NCBI GenBank assembly: GCA_031418455.1
Contig: JANOXJ010000070.1
Span: 1 to 7,808 of the forward strand
Direction: 5' to 3'
Length of the DNA: 7,808 nt
Origin: JANNVZ01 sp031418455
GTDB lineage: Bacteria > Bacteroidota > Bacteroidia > Flavobacteriales_D > Sanyastnellaceae
The notes below the pieces were generated by a model. That model ran no database searches, had not been told where the DNA came from, and saw only the letters and a program-made list of their open reading frames with translations. This document shows, in pieces, positions 1-7,400 of this stretch. The position numbers and the translations under genes are program-made. The stretch's first letter is position 1, and the number at the start of each line of letters is the position of its first letter.

Positions 1-313
1 GTTTTATGTGGTTACAATTAATAGCAGCAACTGTTCTGCACAAAGCACTTCCGTATTCATTAGCAGTGTGGGAGAAGGCAATGCATTTAATGTAATAGTA
101 TACCCTAACCCTGCGCATCAGTCGGCCATGGTAATGTTGCCCGCAGGCGTATTCCAAATTGCCCTTTACGACCAGTCAGGCAAACTCATAGAAAATTTTG
201 GTACACAACAAGCACAATTTATTTTAGAAAGAAAATCGCTTGCAGCTGGCAGCTATCAATTAATGATAAGCAACCATGAAAAATCTTCTATCGTGAAAGT
301 TGTATTGAATTAA
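1..313 (+). CDS. C-terminal fragment of a secreted protein with T9SS type A sorting domain
   Basis: This is the 3' end of a gene that starts before the window; the frame is open from base 2, so the GTG at 8 is not a real start. The first visible residues (FYVVTINSSNCSAQSTSVFIS) look like the last strands of an Ig-like or PKD-like domain of the kind that commonly precedes sorting domains. From about base 98 the protein reads VYPNPAHQSAMVMLP, then LYDQSGKLIENFG and LAAGSYQLMI, and ends in SSIVKVVLN. This is the standard type IX secretion type A C-terminal domain, which in known cases directs export across the outer membrane and is removed or exchanged for a surface anchor. The function of the mature protein cannot be judged from this fragment. 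It lies upstream of a two-component operon and in the same orientation, separated by 213 bp that include a hairpin and a promoter candidate, so it is probably a separate transcript. Confidence 0.9.
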   Translation, partial: FYVVTINSSNCSAQSTSVFISSVGEGNAFNVIVYPNPAHQSAMVMLPAGVFQIALYDQSGKLIENFGTQQAQFILERKSLAAGSYQLMISNHEKSSIVKVVLN

Positions 314-356
314 ACCAAGGGAAACATTCAAGTACCTCTCTTGACCAAAATTAAAA

Positions 357-378
357 CGCCTATCCTTTTGGATGGGTG
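357..378 (+). terminator. Hairpin downstream of the sorting-domain gene, possible weak terminator
   Basis: CGCCTATCC (357-365) pairs with GGATGGGTG (370-378) around a TTTT loop, giving a 9-bp stem with two G-U pairs. It lies 44 bp after the stop codon of the upstream gene. The sequence after the stem (GTTAATTTAG) is only moderately T-rich, and the T7 run at 402-408 is too far away to serve as the U-tract. It may therefore be a weak intrinsic terminator, an mRNA 3' end stabiliser, or chance. Confidence 0.35.
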
Positions 379-419
379 GTTAATTTAGAAATACCGAGTT
401 GTTTTTTTGAAATAAAATA

Positions 420-450
420 CGAATTCTCACAAAACACGCCCGAATTCTCA
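420..450 (+). promoter_or_regulatory. Paired direct repeat, proposed LytTR operator upstream of the regulator operon
   Basis: Two identical decamers CGAATTCTCA lie at 420-429 and 441-450, so their starts are 21 bp apart on the same strand. LytTR-domain regulators are known to bind tandem direct repeats about two helical turns apart, and the first gene downstream encodes a LytTR regulator. A second copy of the whole 31-bp element lies at 4311-4341, in front of the giant secreted-protein gene, with 26 of 31 positions identical and no gaps. Binding by this particular regulator, and autoregulation, are inferences from geometry and position. Confidence 0.7.
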
Positions 451-456
451 AAATAA

Positions 457-489
457 TTGCTCATAGCGGCTGGCTTTGCCTTTCTTTTG
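457..489 (+). promoter_or_regulatory. Candidate Bacteroidota promoter for the regulator-kinase operon
   Basis: The Bacteroidota sigma factor recognises a -7 box TAnnTTTG and a -33 box centred on TTG. Here a TTG at 457-459 is followed, 22 bp later, by TTCTTTTG (482-489), which matches five of the six defined -7 positions. Transcription would begin near 496, leaving a leader of about 30 nt before the ATG at 527. The TTG begins 7 bp after the repeat pair ends, a position suited to an activator next to the -33 region. The boxes are short, and the main support is that the same arrangement occurs at 4349-4380. Confidence 0.45.
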
Positions 490-526
490 ACCATAACGCA
501 AGCAATTGATTTTAGCTCATAGAAAT

Positions 527-1309
527 ATGCCAGTAAAATGCCTGATAATAGATGATGAAAAAAACAGTAGGGAGAATAATGCCAATCTTGTGGCTACATA
601 TTGTCCGGAACTTGAAGTGGTTGGTCTGGCTTCGACCGCTGGCGAGGGTCTCTCGCTCATCAACGAGTTGAAGCCGGACGCCATTTTTTTAGATGTGCGT
701 ATGCCCGATTTTGATGGTTTCACGCTGCTCTCCAGACTGGGCGAACATAAACCCATGGTAGTGTTTGTAACGGCCTATGAAAACTATGCACTAAAGGCCA
801 TAAAGGCCAGTGCTATAGATTACATTCTAAAACCATTAAGCATAAAAGAACTTACATCGGCCGCGCAAAAGTTGGAGCAGTTGCACGCATTAATAACTGA
901 AAACCCCACTGTAAAAAATGGCTACAACAGGGCACTCAAACTGATGGTGCAAAGTGCCACTGCTGAAAATTTAAATAGAATAGCATTGCCACATCATTTA
1001 GGATATCGGTTTGAGGAAGTAAAAAATCTTGTGCGATTTGAAAGTGATAGCAACTATACCACCATCTATTTAGCCAATGGCGAAAAGGTAGTGGCCAGCA
1101 AGCCTCTCAAACATTTTGAAGATTTTTTGGACGAAAATATTTTTATACGGATACATAACTCGCACATCATAAATATTCAGTTTTTAAAAACTTACTCGCG
1201 CGAAGATGGCGGCACTGCGGAACTAATGGATGGAATCAAATTACAAATCTCTAAACGCAGATTACCCTTATTTTTGGATGTCATCAAACACCGATTCCTT
1301 AAACCATGA
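527..1309 (+). CDS. LytTR-family response regulator transcription factor
   Basis: This 260-residue cytoplasmic DNA-binding response regulator is the output half of a two-component system. Residues 3-120 form a receiver domain with the acidic pair D9/D10 in CLIIDDE, phosphoacceptor D56 in IFLDVRMPDFDG, T82 in FVTAYE and K102 in DYILKP, so all the key residues are present. After a linker comes a LytTR domain at about 152-255, recognisable by LVRFESDSNYTTIYL, the FIRIHNSHIIN segment and the final LQISKRRLPLF. LytTR domains bind paired direct repeats. I chose the ATG at 527 because it places CLIIDDE at the family's usual distance from the N-terminus; a TTG at 506 would add seven residues with no family support. 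No Shine-Dalgarno sequence is visible, as is usual in Bacteroidota. The stop codon overlaps the start of the kinase gene (ATGA), which suggests translational coupling with its cognate kinase. The paired repeats at 420-450 suggest autoregulation. Confidence 0.93.
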   Translation: MPVKCLIIDDEKNSRENNANLVATYCPELEVVGLASTAGEGLSLINELKPDAIFLDVRMPDFDGFTLLSRLGEHKPMVVFVTAYENYALKAIKASAIDYILKPLSIKELTSAAQKLEQLHALITENPTVKNGYNRALKLMVQSATAENLNRIALPHHLGYRFEEVKNLVRFESDSNYTTIYLANGEKVVASKPLKHFEDFLDENIFIRIHNSHIINIQFLKTYSREDGGTAELMDGIKLQISKRRLPLFLDVIKHRFLKP

Positions 1310-4302
1310 TGCAGCACCATATGCTGAACTACATCCGTCATCTTACATATGCGACTTTCTTTTATTGCATGCACAAGGCTAAGTATTGTGCGCACTATTT
1401 GCTTCTGTGTATTTCTGTTTTACTCTCTCTCTTTTGCCATGCACAGTTAAAACCTACTTCGTCTTACCGCCACTTTACCACAGCCGAGGGTTTGCCAAGC
1501 ACGCAGGTACAAGGCTTGTTCGAAGACAGTCGCGGATACATTTGGGCCATTACGGACAGGGGTGCCAGCGTATATGATGGCTATAATTTTAAAACCTACA
1601 CCACAAAAAATGGCTTGCCTACTAATAGCTTGCTTCTGATAAATGAAGACAATGCCGGGCGTATGTGGTTTATGTGCAACAATGGTGCTTATTGCTATTT
1701 GCAAAACGACTCTATAAAAACATATAGCGGCAACTCAAAAATAACTGCGCTGCTGAAAGACAAATTACCTGGCCCATTTTTCTTTGATGATAAAGACACC
1801 ATGTGGGTCACTACTTTTTCAGGCATTCAGTTATTCAAATGTTTTGGCGACAGCGTGCAGGAATTTATTCCTGAAACCAAACAGAATAATCCGGCCACCT
1901 ATTATCTGCGCGAGGTGGGCGACAAATTGGTGAACCTGCAAGTAGGTGAGATTGGATCAGAAAATAAAATAATTACCTCCGACAAAATATCTTACCTACT
2001 GAGTGTAGCAGGCGATTGCAAGCTGGCCTGCTCTGTGAAAGTGGAAGAAAATCAATGGGCCTTAAGTGGTCCGGGAGGCTTTGTAGTTTTTGACGAAACA
2101 GGAAATTTGCAGGCTCACTTCAATGCCTCGCCCTATGTATTTAGCAGCATGGACCACGACCGCAGCGGACACCTTTGGCTTACTAACAGCAATGGGGCTT
2201 ATAGGATAAACAACTACAACCAAAATCCAGATAGTGCCGAAGTTTTTTTTGAAGGACAGTTTATAACCGCATTGCTTCAGGACCGCAACGGCAACTACTG
2301 GCTGGGCGATAGGGACAATGGTATATACTTTGTGCCTTCCATAGAAATGAAACTTTTTCAAAGTGCTGACGAAGGCAAGGCAAGAAAAATAGTTTCGCTG
2401 AAGATCTACGATAATCAAATTTACTATTGTGATGCATCGGGCAAAATATTCACCCTTATAAACGATGCAGCCATAGAGGTAATGAAAGTCGACTTGCCAA
2501 GTGGTGTAACACTGGATTTTGTACAGACAAATAAAACCGAATTTGTTGTTGGCAATAAGCCACATGTTTATAACACAAAAAACAATTCCATTAAATCGCT
2601 CAACCTGGAAAGTGTGATAAGAAAAAGCGTAAACCTGAGCAATGGGCGTGTGGCATTCTGCCTGGCCGATGGGCTTGCCTTTATGGACAGCCAACAGCAG
2701 TGGCAGGCGGTGGACAAAGCCACATTCAAAGAGCGCAGCAACTGTCTGCATGAAGATGAAAACAAAGTGCTTTGGATTGGCACCAACAATGGATTGTACC
2801 GCTATGAAAATGGAATCTTTATCGCATGCGATTCGCTGAATAAGTTAAAGCCACGCATAGTGGACATTGAAAAATGGCACGGTAAACCCACGGCTTGGGA
2901 TGACTACATGGTGCTGGCCACCCGCAACATGGGCGTCATTTTTTACAAAAACGAAAACGATTTTGTGGTAGTCAACGAGCAAGATGGTTTGCTCTCAGAC
3001 ATTACAGATTGTGTAGAGGCCGATTCTTGGGGCGCCTTGTGGATAGGGCAATCTGGCGGAATTCAGCAAATGAAAGTACTGTCGATCGAAGAAAAAAAAT
3101 TCGAATTCCTACGCGTGAATTATGAGAAAGGCTTGCCATCTAACGAGGTAAATGATTTGCTTTGTTTTAAGAGCACAATGTATGTAGCAACAAACAACGG
3201 CCTTGCCTTAATTGGCGTTGATGACACATCTCTAAAAGCATCTACATCGCCAGTAAAAATAGAATCGCTTAGCAATGGAGCTTTGCCCATAGTACTGTCC
3301 GATTCATTAGTACTCCAGCATAATCAGAACGATTTGCAATTTCATTTTGCAGCACTTAACTACCGCACTGGCAACAACACACTATACCGGTACAGGTTAA
3401 TTGGATTGCACAATGAATGGCTGCAAACTACTAACCGCAGCGCAGAATACTGGAAACTGAATGCGGGTACATTCACCTTTGAAGTGTGCGCCATGAATGA
3501 GGATGGTGCGTGGAGCGAACCTACACAAATATCATTTACCATACTCCAGCATTTTAGCAAAACGCTATGGTTTCGCACATTGGTTTTGATGCTTCTATTG
3601 GGCGCTATTGCATTAGCGTTTTACATTTTTTATAGGAACAAACGACAAAAACTAGAAAGCAAAGCAAAGATGTTGGAATTGCGTCAGCAGGCGCTAAATG
3701 CCAATATGAATCCGCATTTTATTTTCAATTCATTAAGCTCCATACAGCTTTTTATTAATACCAACCGCACGCGCGAAGCCAACGATTATTTGGCAGATTT
3801 CTCTAAACTCATTCGCATGAATTTAGAAACCAACCTGCACAATATGGTGTCGTTAGAAGATGAATTGGAGCGTCTGGAACTGTATTTGAAATTAGAAAAA
3901 TTGCGCTTTGGCGAGCAGTTAAATTATGCAATAGGTATAGAGCAAAACATTAATACCTACGACCTGCAAATACCACCCATGCTGCTGCAACCCTATGCAG
4001 AAAATGCCTTGTTGCACGGCATATTGCCCAGCCATGAACCTGGTCATATAAACATAAAAGTATTTCAATCGGAAGCCAATTACACCGTTCAGATAACAGA
4101 CAATGGTATAGGCATAAACAAAAGCAAAGCCACCAAAGACAAAAAGCATACAAGCCTTGCATTAAAAATGAATGAAGAACGCATGGCCATACTCAGCAAC
4201 CAAACTGGGCTAGCATTTTCAGTTAGCATTAGTGATTTATCTGATGTTGAAATCAGCAAACATGGCACATTGGTAAGTATAGAATTACCCATAAATACCT
4301 AA
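1306..4302 (+). CDS. Beta-propeller/Y_Y_Y sensor histidine kinase (LytS-type His_kinase family)
   Basis: This is a 998-residue inner-membrane sensor kinase. A hydrophobic export signal ends at about residue 46 (LLLCISVLLSLFCHA before QL). Residues about 54-660 are a periplasmic propeller built from Reg_prop-like blades, for example FEDSRGYIWAITDRGASVYDG, LWLTNSNGAYRI, YWLGDRDNGIYFV, LWIGTNNGLYRYENG and LWIGQSGGIQQM. Residues about 671-745 form a Y_Y_Y domain (YRYRLIGLHNEWLQT, with AGTFTFEVCAMNEDG). One transmembrane helix spans about 757-776 and is followed by a short basic, coiled linker. The kinase core is of the His_kinase (PF06580) type, with phosphoacceptor H804 in NPHFIFNSL, the ATP-binding N-box around N900 (QPYAENALLHG) and the DNGIGI box at 932-937. 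It has no fused receiver or AraC domain, so it is not a hybrid HTCS and needs a separate regulator; the LytTR protein overlapping it by 4 bp is the obvious partner. The ATG at 1306 suits coupling to the regulator stop, but the ATG at 1369 (residue 22) would give a cleaner signal peptide. The ligand is unknown. Confidence 0.93.
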   Translation: MMQHHMLNYIRHLTYATFFYCMHKAKYCAHYLLLCISVLLSLFCHAQLKPTSSYRHFTTAEGLPSTQVQGLFEDSRGYIWAITDRGASVYDGYNFKTYTTKNGLPTNSLLLINEDNAGRMWFMCNNGAYCYLQNDSIKTYSGNSKITALLKDKLPGPFFFDDKDTMWVTTFSGIQLFKCFGDSVQEFIPETKQNNPATYYLREVGDKLVNLQVGEIGSENKIITSDKISYLLSVAGDCKLACSVKVEENQWALSGPGGFVVFDETGNLQAHFNASPYVFSSMDHDRSGHLWLTNSNGAYRINNYNQNPDSAEVFFEGQFITALLQDRNGNYWLGDRDNGIYFVPSIEMKLFQSADEGKARKIVSLKIYDNQIYYCDASGKIFTLINDAAIEVMKVDLPSGVTLDFVQTNKTEFVVGNKPHVYNTKNNSIKSLNLESVIRKSVNLSNGRVAFCLADGLAFMDSQQQWQAVDKATFKERSNCLHEDENKVLWIGTNNGLYRYENGIFIACDSLNKLKPRIVDIEKWHGKPTAWDDYMVLATRNMGVIFYKNENDFVVVNEQDGLLSDITDCVEADSWGALWIGQSGGIQQMKVLSIEEKKFEFLRVNYEKGLPSNEVNDLLCFKSTMYVATNNGLALIGVDDTSLKASTSPVKIESLSNGALPIVLSDSLVLQHNQNDLQFHFAALNYRTGNNTLYRYRLIGLHNEWLQTTNRSAEYWKLNAGTFTFEVCAMNEDGAWSEPTQISFTILQHFSKTLWFRTLVLMLLLGAIALAFYIFYRNKRQKLESKAKMLELRQQALNANMNPHFIFNSLSSIQLFINTNRTREANDYLADFSKLIRMNLETNLHNMVSLEDELERLELYLKLEKLRFGEQLNYAIGIEQNINTYDLQIPPMLLQPYAENALLHGILPSHEPGHINIKVFQSEANYTVQITDNGIGINKSKATKDKKHTSLALKMNEERMAILSNQTGLAFSVSISDLSDVEISKHGTLVSIELPINT

Positions 4303-4310
4303 ATAATTCC

Positions 4311-4341
4311 CGAATTCTAAATAAACACCCCCGAATACTCA
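4311..4341 (+). promoter_or_regulatory. Second paired direct repeat, proposed LytTR operator upstream of the giant secreted-protein gene
   Basis: CGAATTCTAA at 4311-4320 and CGAATACTCA at 4332-4341 have starts 21 bp apart, the same phase as the pair at 420-450. Across the whole 31 bp the two elements differ at only five positions, and the spacer is conserved too (TAAACACCCC here, AAAACACGCC there). It begins 9 bp after the kinase stop codon and ends 85 bp before the ATG at 4426. Conservation in two non-coding regions that flank a LytTR regulator operon makes a shared operator the best explanation. That the regulator binds here is inferred. Confidence 0.7.
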
Positions 4342-4348
4342 TTGGTGG

Positions 4349-4380
4349 TTGGAAAAAGCTTAGAGATAGGTACACATTTG
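4349..4380 (+). promoter_or_regulatory. Candidate Bacteroidota promoter for the giant secreted-protein gene
   Basis: A TTG at 4349-4351 is followed 21 bp later by CACATTTG (4373-4380), which fits the -7 consensus TAnnTTTG at five of its six defined positions. Transcription would begin near 4387, leaving about 39 nt of A/T-rich leader before the ATG at 4426, with no Shine-Dalgarno sequence. The distance from the last base of the repeat pair to the first T of TTTG is 36 bp, the same as at the regulator promoter. Both -7 boxes are imperfect, as expected for promoters that depend on an activator. Confidence 0.45.
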
Positions 4381-4425
4381 TGAAGTAAAAACAAAAGATT
4401 TTCATTTTATAAAAAAATATTTGCC

Positions 4426-7400
4426 ATGAATACTTTCTCCCAACTATTCAAGAAAATCATATTCATACTTATGATTTTACTTTCGGCTAATGGTTTGTAC
4501 GCTCAGTTAGGCTGCACAAATCCTGTAGCTTGCAATTATGATGTAGCTGCCATAGAGGATGATGGCTCATGCCATTACCAAAGTGCTATAGCAAACGCGG
4601 GTCCAGACCAATACATAGCTCAGACTGGCTTATACAGCGTGCCTTTGGCAGCTAACACTCCTGTTTCACCCGCAATAGGTACTTGGTCTACTGGTTCCCC
4701 ATTTGTTTCTGTAAGTGACATACACAATCCCACTGCCAATGTCAATTTTGCTAGTGCCGCTTACCCTATAGCAGATTTACTTTGGACGGTGTATGACTCT
4801 ATTTGTGGCACAGTTACCACAGACAATGTTCAAATAAAATTAACGGGATGCAACTTTAGCGAATCGGCCAGTGCTGGTAGCAATTTAAACAATGTATGTC
4901 AAGGCGACACAGTAGCAGTAGTAGGAAGTATTGCCAATTTTCCAGTCATTCACACCTGGTCATTAGTATCTGGTTCAGGTACTGTTATTAATCCGTACGA
5001 TCAGGTGGCATACATTACCAACCTGGGTCTTGGCCAAAATATTTTTCAATACACAATAAATTATTCTGCTTGTGGTGGCAGCACCTCGTCTGATACAAAC
5101 TCTATAACAACTATAGAATGTATAGAAGGCTGCACCGATAGTAATGCCTGCAACTTTAATGCAGACGCAGTTGTAGACGATGGCAGTTGCGATTATTCTT
5201 GTATAGTGCCTGTGTATTGTGTAAGCTCTGCTACACAAGTTTTCGATGAGGATATCACACTTGTTAGTATTGGCTCATTGAGCAATTCATCCACCTGTTT
5301 TACTACCGGTGGTGAAGGCTCTGCTCTTAATCTTTACAGCAACTATACCGCATTGGCAGCTCCTGATTTGGTTAGCGGAAGTGCTTATCCATTAGCTGTA
5401 GGTATTGCAAGTTGTAATAATAATTTTACAGTAATGGTGGCTGCATTTATTGATTTTAATTTTGATGGCGACTTAACCGATGAAGGTGAAATGGTTTTTG
5501 AATCGGAACCAATTTTAGCATCCAACGAAACTCAAATAGTGACAGGCAACGTTGTTTTACCTGCCAATTGTTCTAATACAGGCAATACACGCATGAGAAT
5601 AATCTGCCTTGAAACTCAGATACCAAACTCAATTGAGCCATGCGGCACATACCTATGGGGCGAAACTGAAGATTACACGGTAAATTTAATTCCTGCACCT
5701 GCTTGCAATAACTCTATTCCTTCACTTCAAGTTTTTGCAGACAACAATGCTGTTTGTTCTGGTCACGATTTTACTCTAAGCCTTGAGGCATATAACTTCT
5801 GCGGACTCACCTTGCAATGGATGTCGGCAGATGATGGGGCATTCACCATAAATGTGGATAGCCTGGGAAATGCCCCAACACAAATAGTAACTATGACAGA
5901 TGATAAATACTATCGCTGCTTAGTTACCTGCAATGAGGGCCCTACTACTGTTGCCTCACAAAGCATTTTTATTACAGCCATTGCTCTTTGTGGTTGCACT
6001 GACCCTGAAGCTTGCAATTATGACAATACAGCCACTACAGAAGATGGCAGCTGTGATTTTACATGCATTGGTTGTACAGATGTAGAAGCTTCTAATTACA
6101 ATCCTCAAGCCACTATCAATCAAGGTTGTTTGTACTATTCCGGTATCATAGTATTCCATGATATCAATGCCGATGGTATAAGGCAACAAGGTGAACCCGG
6201 TTTGCAAAACTGGCCTTTATACATATCTGCACTTTCTGCTGTGACATTTTCTAACAACAATGGAACTATTGATTTGACATTGCCTCCTTCTCCGTACATT
6301 TTTCAATTGAATAATAACTCTGCAAATTGGCAAAACACAACACCCCTCATTCAATCTGCCACTATTCCATCTAATATACCAATTGAATTTGGCTTAACTC
6401 CAATTAACAGCACAGAAGTTTTCGTGGCTGCTCCGTATGATGGTTTCTGGAATATTTTCCATTGCACCAATGGATATGAGTCAGGAATAAATATTAATAA
6501 CATAGGCACTAGTTATTTAAACGGAACTATAACACTAACGTGCGACAACACGCTAACTCCGGAAGCAGATGCTTATGCCACCATTGGGCCTGATATTACT
6601 GGACCCGGTTTTGCACAATGGGACATAAACAATTTTGCACCAGGGTCGCTGGACATGTTCTCGTTCCATGTAGATGGGCCAGGTGTGGAAATGTTAGGCA
6701 ACATGTACAACTTTACAATTCACCTAGAGTTGGTAGATGCTAATAATGTGGTAGTGTATGACAATACATGGATAAATACGACAACAGTAGCATGCTCCTA
6801 CGATCCTAATGACCTAACAGCACAACCTGTAGGCTATACCGACCAGCATTTTATTTTGGCAGGCGACCGTATTCAGTTCAAAATTCGTTTTCAAAACGAA
6901 GGCAATCTTGCTGCTGAAGACATACTAGTAATGGACGACCTAACTATGCTTAATCAAGATGTGTTTGATATAAGCACATTTGAACCATTGTATGGCTCAG
7001 CCAATTACACTGCGTGCCTGCATGACGATGGAATGGTGGACTTTATTTTTACAGATATAAATCTACCACCTGCTATGGACAATGAAGAAGCATCGCATGG
7101 GTTTGTAGTTTATACTGTGCAAGCAAGAAACGACTTAGCTGCCGGCACTGTACTTTACAACCAGGCGTATATCATTTTCGATGCTAACCCTCCTATTGTG
7201 ACCAACGAGGTATTCCACACCATATTCAATTGTAACTCCATCACAGGCATTGTAGGTGAAAATGATTTGTGCCTTGGTGAGCCTGCAGAGTTTAGCGCAG
7301 AGCAAATGTATGTGGAGTCGTACAATTGGTTTGTTGATGCAAATGCTGTGTCAAATGATGCAAACACCGCACTAAATAACCTCGCTGTAGGTGCATACAA

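Noticed and set aside
402..408. The T7 run as the U-tract of the hairpin at 357-378.
   Set aside because: It begins 24 bp after the stem ends, far too distant for intrinsic termination.
422..447. Reading the repeats as palindromic GAATTC operators bound by a dimer with dyad symmetry.
   Set aside because: The conserved flanks are asymmetric (C before, TCA or TAA after), and the half-site at 4332 reads GAATAC, which breaks the palindrome while keeping the direct-repeat match.
2062..2751. A 229-codon open frame on the minus strand opposite the kinase.
   Set aside because: It lies entirely within a well-supported kinase gene, has no recognisable domain, and its composition is what the reverse strand of the propeller repeats would give.
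3102..3111. A further CGAATTC-containing decamer (CGAATTCCTA) inside the kinase gene.
   Set aside because: It lacks the 3' part of the repeat and has no partner 21 bp away on either side, so it looks like a chance match in coding sequence.
1306..4302. Classifying the kinase as a hybrid two-component system (HTCS) for polysaccharide utilisation.
   Set aside because: The propeller and Y_Y_Y domain are shared with HTCS, but there is no fused receiver or AraC domain, the kinase core is His_kinase type, and no SusC/SusD or glycosidase gene is nearby.
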